Shown here piece after piece: positions 55,174 to 64,000 of a DNA stretch of 64,000 bases. The first letter of the stretch is position 1. Every line of letters begins with the position of its first letter. The position numbers and the translations under genes were made by a program. This stretch comes from Candidatus Obscuribacterales bacterium. Its GTDB lineage: Bacteria; Cyanobacteriota; Vampirovibrionia; Obscuribacterales; Obscuribacteraceae. The notes below the pieces were generated by a model. That model searched no databases. It saw only the letters and a list, made by a program, of their open reading frames with translations, and had not been told where the DNA came from. The stretch covers positions 1 to 64,000 of the forward strand of contig JAIERK010000086.1 of the NCBI GenBank assembly GCA_019746975.1. Direction: 5' to 3'.

Positions 55174-56970
55174 ATGGCCACTTCTATTGATCGTTTTGAT
55201 TACATCAAAATCGGTATTGCCTCTCCGGAACGTATCCTGAGTTGGTCTCACGGCGAGGTAACCAAGCCGGAAACCATCAACTACAGAACGCTCAAGCCGG
55301 AGAAGGACGGACTTTTCTGCGAACGTATTTTCGGACCATCGAAGGACTGGGAGTGCTATTGCGGTAAGTACAAGCGGGTCAGACACCGTGGTATCACTTG
55401 CGAGCGCTGCGGCGTCGAAGTGACCGACTCGAAAGTGCGACGTCACCGCATGGGCCACATCAATCTGGCATCGCCCGTGACTCATATCTGGTTCCTCAAA
55501 GGAATTCCGAGCTACATCGGTTTGTTGCTCGATCTACCCTTGCGTGATTTGGAGCAGGTTGTATACTTCAACGCTTACATCGTTACCAACGCTGGTAACG
55601 TAGCGGATGTAAACAAGTATCAACTGCTGACCGAAGAAGAATACGAAAAACTTCTAGACGATCCCAACTCACAGTTCGACGTCGGCATCGGCGCTGAGGC
55701 GATAAAACATCTGCTTCACGAGCTGGCGAAGCCTGCTTACGAGCGTCCAGACAATATGGAAGATCGTGGTCGCTTGCTCGAATTACCTGGTTTGAAAGAG
55801 CTTTCCATTCAGTTGCGGGACGAACTCAATCTATCGAGCGGTTCGCAACAGAAGCGCGCCAAGATCATCAAACGATTGAGATTGGTGGAAGCACTTCTTT
55901 CCTCGCACACCGATCCGACCTGGGTTGTTCTCGACAATCTACCGGTTACGCCTCCGGATCTGAGACCGATGGTGCAGTTGGATGGGGGACGTTTTGCCAC
56001 CTCCGACCTCAACGATCTCTATCGTCGCGTGATCAACCGTAATAACCGGCTTGCACGGTTGCTCGAAATGGGCGCTCCTGAAATCATCGTGCGTAATGAA
56101 AAGCGCATGTTGCAAGAAGCGGTCGACGCCTTGATTGATAACGGCAGAAGAGGAAGAGTAGTTGTTGGTCCTAATAACAGACCGCTCAAATCGCTGTCGA
56201 ACATAATCGAAGGAAAACAAGGACGATTCCGTCAGAACCTGCTCGGTAAGCGCGTTGACTACTCCGGACGATCCGTAATCGTAGTTGGTCCGACTCTCAA
56301 GTTGCATCAGTGCGGACTACCTCGTGAGATGGCTCTCGAACTTTTCAAGCCGTTCGTAATCAATAAATTGATCGAGCGTCAGATTGTTCAAAACATTAAG
56401 TCAGCCAAGAAGCAGATTGAAAAGGGCTCCGCAGTAGTCTGGGAAATCCTGGAAGAAGTTATTCAAGGACACCCGGTACTGCTCAACCGCGCTCCTACCC
56501 TTCACCGCCTCGGTATTCAAGCTTTCGAGCCTGTACTCGTGGAAGGTCGCGCCATTCAACTTCACCCGTTGGTTTGCGCCGCATTCAACGCAGACTTCGA
56601 CGGTGACCAGATGGCTGTGCACGTGCCACTGTCCGTAGAGGCACAAGCTGAAGCGCATATGCTGATGCTCGCATCCAATAACGTTCTTCTACCTGCGACA
56701 GGTAGACCGACGATCACACCTACCCAGGACATGGTGTTGGGTATCTACTACCTCACCATCCAGAAGCCCGGTTGGGAAGATCCGAAGGTTTGCCGAGGCG
56801 CCGGAATGCGCTTCGTCAGCCTGGCCGATGCTCGCTCCGCTTTCGAAGCCGGCGTGGTTGATCTGCACGCCAAGATCCGTGTTCGCGACGTCAACGGGTT
56901 AAATCTCGAGACGACTCCAGGACGCATCATCTTCAACGAGACGGTCAGAGAAGCTATCGCAATCAAGTAA
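55174..56970 (+). CDS. rpoC1: DNA-directed RNA polymerase subunit gamma (RpoC1)
   Basis: 598 aa, corresponding to the N-terminal half of bacterial beta-prime. It carries the zinc-binding clamp ([20 protein letters not shown]), the lid/rudder region and the catalytic [12 protein letters not shown] (Asp triad within 472-479). It stops just before the secondary-channel half. A separate rpoC1 is the hallmark of Cyanobacteria, plastids and their non-photosynthetic sister lineages. ATG 55174 follows AAGGAGGT at a rather long 12-13 bp. rpoC2 starts 69 bp downstream. Confidence 0.97.
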   Translation: MATSIDRFDYIKIGIASPERILSWSHGEVTKPETINYRTLKPEKDGLFCERIFGPSKDWECYCGKYKRVRHRGITCERCGVEVTDSKVRRHRMGHINLASPVTHIWFLKGIPSYIGLLLDLPLRDLEQVVYFNAYIVTNAGNVADVNKYQLLTEEEYEKLLDDPNSQFDVGIGAEAIKHLLHELAKPAYERPDNMEDRGRLLELPGLKELSIQLRDELNLSSGSQQKRAKIIKRLRLVEALLSSHTDPTWVVLDNLPVTPPDLRPMVQLDGGRFATSDLNDLYRRVINRNNRLARLLEMGAPEIIVRNEKRMLQEAVDALIDNGRRGRVVVGPNNRPLKSLSNIIEGKQGRFRQNLLGKRVDYSGRSVIVVGPTLKLHQCGLPREMALELFKPFVINKLIERQIVQNIKSAKKQIEKGSAVVWEILEEVIQGHPVLLNRAPTLHRLGIQAFEPVLVEGRAIQLHPLVCAAFNADFDGDQMAVHVPLSVEAQAEAHMLMLASNNVLLPATGRPTITPTQDMVLGIYYLTIQKPGWEDPKVCRGAGMRFVSLADARSAFEAGVVDLHAKIRVRDVNGLNLETTPGRIIFNETVREAIAIK

Positions 56971-57039
56971 CTATTCGTCAACGAGGGCCCGCCCTCACGT
57001 TACTGACATTGGCATTCGGAATAAACAAAAGAGGGACCT

Positions 57040-60000
57040 ATGGTCACAACTAAGAAGGAAGAGGTTTTCGAGTTCATCAACGACACGGTGGACAAGAAAA
57101 AATTGGGCGGTTTGCTTTCGACGGTCTATGAAAAGTATGGTACGTCTCGCACCGCGCAGCTCGCTAACTCACTCAAAGACTTAGGATTTAAGTTCGCCAC
57201 CAGAGCCGGTGTTACGATTTCGATCGACGACCTCGATGTGCCGGAGAAGAAACGTGAGCTTATCGCTGCTGCTGAGCGCGAAATCGAAGAGGCTCAACGG
57301 CGCTACGAGCGTGGCGATATCACAGAAGTCGAACGCTATAACAAGGTTATCGACACTTGGTCCGCCACGACCGACCAACTTACGAAAGAAGTGGTCGACA
57401 ACTTCGATCGCTTGAACCCGGTATACATGATGGCTTTCTCCGGAGCTAGAGGTAATATCTCTCAGGTCCGTCAGCTCGTCGGAATGCGGGGCCTGATGGC
57501 TGACTCTCAAGGTCAGATCATCGACTTGCCGATTAAAGCGAACTTCCGTGAAGGTTTGAACGTAACCGAGTACATCATCTCGAGTTATGGCGCCAGAAAG
57601 GGTCTTGTAGATACGGCTCTCAAAACAGCCGACTCCGGATATCTGACTCGCCGTCTCGTTGACGTAGCTCAGGACGTCATTGTGCGTGAGCCCGATTGCC
57701 GAACGGATAGAGGGATCCTGATGCAGCCTATCGCTGAAGGCGATAAGGACCTGGTCAAGATTTCCGAGCGTATTTTTGGAAGAACACTCGCCGATGATGT
57801 AATCGATCCGGAGACCGGAGAGGTTATATTCCAGAGAGGCGACGTCGTCACCCGCAAAGTGTCCCTCGATATCGATGCGAAGCTCAAAAAACCTAAACAG
57901 GTTAAAGTGCGCTCGCCACTGACTTGCGAAGCTCAGTACGGCGTCTGCCAGAAGTGCTACGGTTGGTCTTTGACCAACAACCGCCTCGTCGACGCAGGCG
58001 AAGCTATCGGTATCATCGCCGCACAGTCGATCGGGGAGCCTGGCACCCAGCTCACAATGAGAACATTCCACACCGGCGGCGCCGTTGCTGGTGGAAAGAG
58101 CCGCGCTCAGCTCAAGTCCCCGAGCAAAGGTGTGGTCACGTTCAAGATCGCCTGCCGTTCTGTCAGAACAGCCTATGGAGATGTTAAAGATCAGACCACC
58201 AGAGATGGTGTCATGAAGATCAACGACGGTAAGAAGGAAAAATCCGTCAACGTTTTCACCGGAAGTCTTCTCGAAGTGCAGAACGGTGATGAGGTCGAGC
58301 TCGGACAACTTCTAGCTGAGTACGATCCACCGGGCGCGAAGAAGACGCTTACCGAAAGAGCAAGTAAGGACATTACCGCAGACATTTCTGGCCGTATTGT
58401 TTTCGCTGGATTCCAGGCAGACGAAAAGCGCGATCGTCAGGGCAACATCAGTCGCACAGCCAACCGCGCCGGTATCATCTGGGTTCTGGAAGGTGACGTG
58501 TACAACTTGCCTTCCGGCTCCGAAGTCGTAGTCAAAGATGGCCAGGAAGTAAAAGCGCTTGATGTTCTTGCCGAGATCCAAATCCTCACCGAGCATGGTG
58601 GCGAAGTGCGTTTTGGTCCGGAAATCGAGACCGAAGTGGTGAAACGCGGCAGAAAGTCCGTCACCAGACTGGTCAAAGGTAAAGAAGTCAACATCGTCAT
58701 CGCTTCAGTCGGAAGCTCCAACGGCAAACTTGATGCCGGTCAAAAGGGTGCTTACTGGAAGATTCCAAAGACCAAAGAGACCTGGGCTATCAAAGTCGTC
58801 AAAGACGAAATTGTTGAAAACGGAAAGATCGTCGCAGAACTGATCGAAGACGGTAGCAACTCAGTAACGACCGGTGGAGAGATCATTTACGATGGAGTCG
58901 AAATCGACGATCGTCGTGTAGTCACCAAAGCCGGCAAAGTGCTGTTTATTCCCGAAGAGATCCACTTCATCTCCAAGGACATCAGCTTGAAGATGGCGGA
59001 AACCGGAGATCTGGTCACCGCTGGTCAGGAAGTCGTCAAAGACGTATTTGCTCACCTCGATGGTGTCGTCCAGATCGTTGCCGATAACGATATCATCCAC
59101 GAAGTCATCATCAGACCCGGCGAATTGCTGCCGATCGCTGATCCTTCCGAGCTCAAAGTTCCAGAAGGTCAGATCATCGATCCAGGTACAGAAATCGTCG
59201 AGGGCTATACCCACAAAGATCGCAAGATGGTAAGCCTCTTCGAGAAAGACGATGGAACAGTTCTCTGCGTCATTCGACCGATTGAAGAGTACTGGATCGA
59301 ACCACCGCAGACCAAGTTCAAGCATAGTCAAACAGACGAGAAGATTGGCTTGCGCTCCGTCACCCAGCTCCTGTTCCGCGATCGTGAGAAAGTGAGACAG
59401 ATACAGGGTGCGCAGCTGACGAGAACCTCATTGGTTCTGCAGATGCAAGGCTACCTACAAGAACTCAAAGGTATCGTCGAGATCGACGAAGATTTCCATA
59501 TCGTAGTGCAGGAAAACATCATGCTGCGCCGCGAACAAGATTTCAACGTTACTCTTCTCGATGTCGAGAACGGTCAAGTTGTAGAGCCGAAGACTCCGGT
59601 AGCCACCACGCAAGTGTTGACCCGAAGCGATGCTAAAGTTCAGCTCTCCAAGACAGACGAACGTCGTCTATTGCTCATCACGGAAGAGCAACAGATTCAT
59701 CAGAAGATCAAAGGCGCCGCCAACGTCAAAGATGGTGACCTCGTTCGTGTGGACGATTTGATTTCCAAGTCGACTAACTGCGGACAGTCCGGTCAGGTCG
59801 TCGGCGTCGACAAGGAAGAAGTAATCGTTCGTCGCGGTCGTCCTTATCTGATCTCTGGTAACACCCAACTTCAGTGCGAAGACGGAGCTCTCGTGCAACG
59901 CGGAGACCTGCTCGCGACACTGATTTTCGAACGCCAGAAGACTGGAGACATCGTACAGGGTCTTCCGAGAGTAGAAGAACTTCTTGAAGCCAGAAAGCCG

Positions 60001-60723
60001 AAAGAAAATGCAATCCTCGCGGAAAGACCAGGTCGCGCCAAGATCGTCACCGAAGATGATGTGACCAGATATCACATGGTCTACGAAGATGGATCTGAAG
60101 AGGAAATCTCCATTCCTCCAGGTATGAATATCCTGCCGGAAGACGGTGAGAAAATCACTGTAGGACGCGCCATCACCGATGGACCGCCCAATCCGCACGA
60201 TATCGTTCGTCTGATGGGAATTGCGGCAGCTCAAAAATTCCTCGTTGACGAAGTACAGTCTGTATACCGTTCGCAAGGTGTGGAAATCGCTGATAAACAC
60301 ATCGAAGTAATCGTTAGACAGATGACTCGCAAAGTTCGCGTCGACGATCCGAAAGACACGATTCTCCTTCCGGGCGAGCTCATGGAGCGATTCGCAATCG
60401 AGCTGGAAAATGAAAGAGCTATGCAAAATGGTTTGGTGCCTGCCACCTACACCGATGTACTGCTCGGTATCACCAAAGCCAGCTTGAATACAGAAAGCTT
60501 CATCTCGGCAGCTTCCTTCCAGGAAACCACAAGAATCCTGACAGAAGCAGCAGTCGAAGGTAAGAAGGACTGGTTGAGAGGTCTGAAGGAAAACGTCATC
60601 ATCGGACGACTAATCCCTGCGGGAACCGGCTTCCAGGGGCATCAGATGCCGACGGAAGAAGAGGAAGAAGAGCAAGACATCTATCCTCCAATCGGCGAAG
60701 GCAGCTTCAACGTTCCTTCGTAA
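57040..60723 (+). CDS. rpoC2: DNA-directed RNA polymerase subunit beta-prime (RpoC2)
   Basis: 1227 aa, corresponding to the C-terminal half of beta-prime. It contains the bridge/trigger-loop region (MAFSGARGNISQVRQLVGMRG), a second zinc site (CRTDRG, CEAQYGVCQKCYG), the AIGIIAAQSIGEPGTQLTMRTFH block, a long lineage-specific insertion of beta-barrel repeats (about 400-900) and the conserved end (VKGTKASLNTESFISAASF-like; LTEAAVEGKKDWLRGLKENVIIGRLIPAGTG). ATG 57040 follows AGAGGGACC. The long insertion is in keeping with the SI3 insertion of cyanobacterial RpoC2. Confidence 0.97.
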   Translation: MVTTKKEEVFEFINDTVDKKKLGGLLSTVYEKYGTSRTAQLANSLKDLGFKFATRAGVTISIDDLDVPEKKRELIAAAEREIEEAQRRYERGDITEVERYNKVIDTWSATTDQLTKEVVDNFDRLNPVYMMAFSGARGNISQVRQLVGMRGLMADSQGQIIDLPIKANFREGLNVTEYIISSYGARKGLVDTALKTADSGYLTRRLVDVAQDVIVREPDCRTDRGILMQPIAEGDKDLVKISERIFGRTLADDVIDPETGEVIFQRGDVVTRKVSLDIDAKLKKPKQVKVRSPLTCEAQYGVCQKCYGWSLTNNRLVDAGEAIGIIAAQSIGEPGTQLTMRTFHTGGAVAGGKSRAQLKSPSKGVVTFKIACRSVRTAYGDVKDQTTRDGVMKINDGKKEKSVNVFTGSLLEVQNGDEVELGQLLAEYDPPGAKKTLTERASKDITADISGRIVFAGFQADEKRDRQGNISRTANRAGIIWVLEGDVYNLPSGSEVVVKDGQEVKALDVLAEIQILTEHGGEVRFGPEIETEVVKRGRKSVTRLVKGKEVNIVIASVGSSNGKLDAGQKGAYWKIPKTKETWAIKVVKDEIVENGKIVAELIEDGSNSVTTGGEIIYDGVEIDDRRVVTKAGKVLFIPEEIHFISKDISLKMAETGDLVTAGQEVVKDVFAHLDGVVQIVADNDIIHEVIIRPGELLPIADPSELKVPEGQIIDPGTEIVEGYTHKDRKMVSLFEKDDGTVLCVIRPIEEYWIEPPQTKFKHSQTDEKIGLRSVTQLLFRDREKVRQIQGAQLTRTSLVLQMQGYLQELKGIVEIDEDFHIVVQENIMLRREQDFNVTLLDVENGQVVEPKTPVATTQVLTRSDAKVQLSKTDERRLLLITEEQQIHQKIKGAANVKDGDLVRVDDLISKSTNCGQSGQVVGVDKEEVIVRRGRPYLISGNTQLQCEDGALVQRGDLLATLIFERQKTGDIVQGLPRVEELLEARKPKENAILAERPGRAKIVTEDDVTRYHMVYEDGSEEEISIPPGMNILPEDGEKITVGRAITDGPPNPHDIVRLMGIAAAQKFLVDEVQSVYRSQGVEIADKHIEVIVRQMTRKVRVDDPKDTILLPGELMERFAIELENERAMQNGLVPATYTDVLLGITKASLNTESFISAASFQETTRILTEAAVEGKKDWLRGLKENVIIGRLIPAGTGFQGHQMPTEEEEEEQDIYPPIGEGSFNVPS

Positions 60724-60739
60724 GAAGCACGAATCAAGA

Positions 60740-60773
60740 CAAAAGAGGCGGTTCTTCGGAGCCGCCTCTTTTG
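60740..60773 (+). terminator. Terminator of the rpoB-rpoC1-rpoC2 operon
   Basis: CAAAAGAGGCGG (60740-60751) pairs with CCGCCTCTTTTG (60762-60773), a 12-bp stem ending in a T-run. It starts 17 bp after the rpoC2 stop. Confidence 0.92.
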
Positions 60774-60908
60774 TATGAGCACCACCGGCTCCGGTTAACT
60801 CGCACATAACTCGCACAAGTTCCAGCTTAGAATACTCAGGAAACTCTTTCATGTTGGCACCGCTAGCCTCGGATTTAGCTCGCCTACATTCCATAGCAAC
60901 TCAACGTT

Positions 60909-61838
60909 TCACTCATCAAGATCGGAATTCTCTTCGTCGATACCCGAGTTTGCGATTCTCTCGATTGTTTCTATGAACGGCTTCAGTGCGGGATTTCGAT
61001 TGCTCGTGCTCCACATTGCGCTCAGCCGGAGTGTGGCATTTAAATCCTGTACTTCCTTCAAGATGACATTGTCCGGCTTTCGTCGTCTGGCGTATTCCGT
61101 GATGAAGGTCACCCCGATGTCAGCCGAGACCAGGCTCAGCATCGTGCTCTCGGTAAATGCATCCTGCACCACATTAAGTGTCAAACCTGCTTGGTTGCAT
61201 CGAGAAAGAATGAGGTCGTAGTACATCGGAGCCGCCGTTCGTTTAAACCAGACGAATGGAACATCGCCCAGATCCCTCAGGTTTAGAGCTTCTCGCGATG
61301 TCACCTTTTTGTTCGATTTTGCAGCAGCAAGTACAACCTTCTCTTCGTTGATCAAGCAACTTTCGATCCCAATCTGATTGGCAGGCAACCAGTAGACGAA
61401 TCCGATATCAATCGCCTCACTGGCTACGAGCGCCGCTTGCTGCAGTGAGCTTGCCGGCACCAGCTCCAAATCTATCCGAGGGTTGTGTTTTCGAAACTCT
61501 CCAAACGCAGCAGGGACGTGTCCGCTGTACGTTGCGCCGTCGGCAAATCCCACTTTGAGAAAACCTGTCTTTCCCTGAGCCGCGCGCTGAGTGTGCGACA
61601 CCATACGGTCTATATCGTCGAGAATGGCGCTTGCTTTATCCAGCAGCACCTGTCCGGCTGCCGTCAGCTTGACTCCGCGCGGCAGGCGCTCGAACAGCTC
61701 CACTCCCATTTCGTCCTCGAGTTGCTTGATTTGCCGACTGAGAGCCGGTTGCACAACGTGCAGCTCACGAGCAGCCTGACCAAAATGCTCTAGTTGAGCT
61801 ACTCTTACAAAATATCTTAGTTGTCTTAGTTCAATCAA
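60909..61838 (-). CDS. LysR-family transcriptional regulator
   Basis: 309 aa, TTG start at 61838. The N-terminal winged helix is standard (LRQLRYFVRVAQLEHFGQAA, VVQPALSRQIKQLEDEMGVELFER, LTAAGQVLLDKA). The C-terminal part is a periplasmic-binding-like co-inducer domain (GFLKVGFADGATYSGHVPAA, VKLxR-like strands). The effector is unknown. It is divergent from a GNAT acetyltransferase with 107 bp between them, the classic arrangement in which the LysR protein controls its neighbour. The ending EENSDLDE is short and acidic. Confidence 0.95.
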   Translation of the reverse strand: MIELRQLRYFVRVAQLEHFGQAARELHVVQPALSRQIKQLEDEMGVELFERLPRGVKLTAAGQVLLDKASAILDDIDRMVSHTQRAAQGKTGFLKVGFADGATYSGHVPAAFGEFRKHNPRIDLELVPASSLQQAALVASEAIDIGFVYWLPANQIGIESCLINEEKVVLAAAKSNKKVTSREALNLRDLGDVPFVWFKRTAAPMYYDLILSRCNQAGLTLNVVQDAFTESTMLSLVSADIGVTFITEYARRRKPDNVILKEVQDLNATLRLSAMWSTSNRNPALKPFIETIERIANSGIDEENSDLDE

Positions 61839-61945
61839 TTTTTGATGCCGATTTGCTATTAGTTTTCTGTATTCTATGTATTAGACGTTATTAAAAGCAA
61901 GTGCAACAATTCATGGCGTACCCCAACAGTCCCTGGTAATTTGTT

Positions 61946-62476
61946 ATGCAAATGACGCTGAAGAAATTTGAGATAGTAGAGTTTGACTCCCGCTACCAGG
62001 AAGCGATTGAGCGCCTGGTGCTGCCTATTCAACAGGTCGAATTCGGAGTCAAGATTACGCGCGACGAGCAGCCCGATTTGACCAATATTCAGTCTGTCTT
62101 CCAGACTGGCAACGGTAACTTCTGGATAGCCTTGTCCAACGGCAAGGTGGTCGGCACCATCGGAGTTGTGGACATCGGCGACCAAATGGTCGCGCTCAAG
62201 AAGATGTTTGTCGACAAAGAATATAGAGGCAAGCAGGCGGGCGTCGCGCAATCCTTGATGGATACGGCAAAGCGCTGGTGTGTCGAGAAGAATCTGTGCA
62301 CCGTGCTATTGGGCACCACCGCCCAGATGTCTGCGGCGCATAGATTTTATGAGAAAAACGGATTTGTCGAGGTCGCTATGGACAAGTTGCCTAGCAACTT
62401 TCCGATTGTTCATGTCGACACGAAGTTTTACCGTCTGGACCTTTCGCCTCCTCAGGACTCGACGATTGGTCCATAA
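61946..62476 (+). CDS. GNAT-family N-acetyltransferase
   Basis: 176 aa with the GNAT acetyl-CoA fold. Beta-strands lead into MVALKKMFVDKEYRGKQAGVAQSLM, where RGKQAG is the pyrophosphate-binding loop, and AHRFYEKNGFVEV is the C-terminal motif. The substrate is unknown; the small, single-domain form acts on amines in amino acids, proteins or antibiotics. It is divergent from the LysR regulator. Its 3' end overlaps the convergent DUF6745-like gene by 25 bp. Confidence 0.93.
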   Translation: MQMTLKKFEIVEFDSRYQEAIERLVLPIQQVEFGVKITRDEQPDLTNIQSVFQTGNGNFWIALSNGKVVGTIGVVDIGDQMVALKKMFVDKEYRGKQAGVAQSLMDTAKRWCVEKNLCTVLLGTTAQMSAAHRFYEKNGFVEVAMDKLPSNFPIVHVDTKFYRLDLSPPQDSTIGP

Positions 62477-64000
62477 TTGTCTTCATTCAATCTGAATGTC
62501 CAGGCAACGGCTTCACGGGCGGTGCCAACATTGGGTGGTACGCGCAAAAAATATTGTTTCAAACTGCCGTCAGGCTCTGGCGTGGAGTTGTTGACCATCA
62601 CGACGACGAGCGGTTCGTTGCCATCGGTAGAACCATTTGAATTGAATGACTTTCGGTACAGAACGCCGCAGTCGTCTTCGTGAATTTTTCTGGCTCCGGA
62701 CTCTTTGAGGAAGCGCTCCAGACCATAGCGTTCAATCAAGATCGTTCTGGTCTCGACATTTTTCTCTGCTTCGATCATGTCTACTGTAATCGACTCAGGC
62801 TCCTCGATTAACTCTTTTGCCACTCTTCTACCGTGCCAGAAGTGCGCCTGGAAGTCGTCGCTAAATTTCAGCGCCGGACCATTTTCGTCGTGGAATCGAT
62901 GTTCCGGATCCAGTTTCGAGTGCACCGGGTATTCGCATACGAATGCGAGTCCTTCGTAGAACAGCAAGGCATAAGCAGTTTCCAGCACTCTTCCCCAGAT
63001 ATTGAGTGACTCCAGATTCGGTTCGCTATACGCATTTTGCGCAATGTCTTTCAGGAAGAAGTGAACCGGAAAGGCATCCATGAGCCGAGATTTCTTGAAG
63101 AGCTCCAGTTGAAGACTGCTGGAAATAAGCCGAATGGCAGGATCTCGATAGGCTCCCATTCGCGGCCAATTCCACACTAGAGTTGGACGAATCGGCGGCG
63201 CAACCATCATGTCTTCATTGCTTTCCGATTGATTGATCAACGAAAGGATTTCGCTTCTGCCCTTCTGAATCTCTGATCTCGCTTTGTCTAGATTGATTTG
63301 AAAACGTTCTCCACCAGCCTCAAGAACACCTTTGAAGGTGTTGATCGTTCTTGCAAGAATCTGTGGAATCAACTGCAAATCGAGTTGCGTTTCTACTCGT
63401 CGCGTCATCGTATTGATTAAGTTTAGTCGTTCTTTCGCCCGCTCCATCGCCTGGTTGGAGACCCAACCGCCGACATCCTTCTCCAGCGAATTTGTCAACG
63501 ATTTTACACTCGCCTGAAAGTTGGAATTGATTTGCAGTCCAATTGGAGTCAAGCGCGGCGCGTAGTTGTGCGTATCGATTGTCCCGCCTTCGTTTTCGTA
63601 AATCTTGTGTATTACCCGGTTGAGCTCTGTTCTTGTATGCTGCTGGCGCATTTTGTCGCTCTGTATTTTGAGAGCCGTCACCTGCGAATCGCCAAACTGT
63701 TGATCGAGGTTGTGCCAGAGCCTGTTCCATGGACCTGTTTGTAAGTTGCGACGGAGGACTGGAATGACGTAATCTCGATCAGCCTCTTCGAGTATTAGTG
63801 AGATGATTACTGGATAGACAGTAAGTTGAAAGATACTGTCGCAAACGATCACGGAAGGTGCTGCGAGTCCATTCCTTGCGTATAACTCTTTTATGTCTGT
63901 GGCAATTGCGTGATGCTCAACCTGATCGGGCATCTTCTGATGCCGTGTCCAGCCGTGATTGAAAACGGCTAGAAGCTCCTTGTGCTCCTCGCTGAGCTGA
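62452..64000 (-). CDS. DUF6745-like protein (5' end beyond the window)
   Basis: An ATG at 63933 is available, but the frame stays open upstream to the window edge (LSEEHKELLAVFNHGWTRHQK precedes it) and that sequence fits the family's N-terminus, so the gene is partial. The visible 515 aa include a long central helical part and a C-terminal region with HDENGPALKFSDDFQAHFWH, PESITVDMIEAEKN, ERYGLERFLKESGARK and NNSTPEPDGSLKQYFLRVPP. That block matches my recollection of DUF6745, often found near leucine-rich-repeat proteins, with no known function. It is convergent with the GNAT gene. Confidence 0.8.
   Translation of the reverse strand, partial: QLSEEHKELLAVFNHGWTRHQKMPDQVEHHAIATDIKELYARNGLAAPSVIVCDSIFQLTVYPVIISLILEEADRDYVIPVLRRNLQTGPWNRLWHNLDQQFGDSQVTALKIQSDKMRQQHTRTELNRVIHKIYENEGGTIDTHNYAPRLTPIGLQINSNFQASVKSLTNSLEKDVGGWVSNQAMERAKERLNLINTMTRRVETQLDLQLIPQILARTINTFKGVLEAGGERFQINLDKARSEIQKGRSEILSLINQSESNEDMMVAPPIRPTLVWNWPRMGAYRDPAIRLISSSLQLELFKKSRLMDAFPVHFFLKDIAQNAYSEPNLESLNIWGRVLETAYALLFYEGLAFVCEYPVHSKLDPEHRFHDENGPALKFSDDFQAHFWHGRRVAKELIEEPESITVDMIEAEKNVETRTILIERYGLERFLKESGARKIHEDDCGVLYRKSFNSNGSTDGNEPLVVVMVNNSTPEPDGSLKQYFLRVPPNVGTAREAVAWTFRLNEDNYGPIVES

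Noticed and set aside
57181-58308. 375-codon minus-strand frame inside rpoC2
   Set aside because: It lies fully opposite a conserved essential gene and results from codon bias; no independent signal supports it.

Overview
The window looks like a non-photosynthetic relative of Cyanobacteria (Melainabacteria/Vampirovibrionia, most like the Obscuribacterales). The main evidence is an rpoB-rpoC1-rpoC2 operon in which the beta-prime subunit is split into RpoC1 (598 aa) and RpoC2 (1227 aa), as in Cyanobacteria and their non-photosynthetic sisters. No photosynthesis gene is present. Very large low-complexity proteins, many small regulators and low coding density in the first half fit that assignment. 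The taxonomic call is an inference.

Layout. 0-2.6 kb: the 3' end of an unknown gene, a parDE-type toxin-antitoxin pair, and a 1.69-kb IS6-family element that carries a tyrosine recombinase next to its transposase. 2.6-9.6 kb: a 1262-aa proline-rich repeat protein with a duplicated C-terminal domain, a secreted glycine/asparagine-rich protein and a GT39-type membrane glycosyltransferase. 9.9-27.5 kb: a sparse signalling region. It holds two small zinc-ribbon proteins, three OmpR-type regulators whose receiver domains have lost the phospho-acceptor Asp, two tandem stand-alone receivers, a short receiver remnant, a receiver/HPt-like/receiver hybrid, a cytosolic degenerate histidine kinase, a hemerythrin-like protein, a PAS-GGDEF-EAL protein, an Xre-type HTH protein, a GlsB-like membrane protein, a fatty-acid desaturase and two LRV/HEAT-like repeat proteins. 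Five or six promoter regions here share a direct repeat of the form TTTTnAC with an 11-12 bp period, the kind of site OmpR/PhoB-family proteins bind.

27.5-44.5 kb (all minus strand): a CstA-type transporter coupled to a NupC-type nucleoside transporter, a small membrane-anchored protein, a class A penicillin-binding protein, a 3192-aa giant protein (HEAT-like N-terminus, HExxH motif, FHA-like C-terminus) and a TPR protein with a zinc ribbon. 44.9-49.1 kb: two tandem paralogues with a charged low-complexity N-terminus and an EF-hand-like loop, with a 57-bp remnant of a third copy between them. 49.3-60.8 kb: a XerC/D recombinase, a tRNA for selenocysteine (UCA anticodon), and rpoB-rpoC1-rpoC2 with a clear sigma-70-type promoter and terminator. 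60.9-64 kb: a LysR regulator divergent from a GNAT acetyltransferase, then a DUF6745-like protein cut by the window edge.

The most unusual items are the cluster of phosphorylation-dead regulators with shared 11-bp direct repeats, the selenocysteine tRNA, the giant HExxH/FHA-like protein, the IS6 element with a frameshifted recombinase passenger, and the EF-hand-like paralogue family with its remnant copy.
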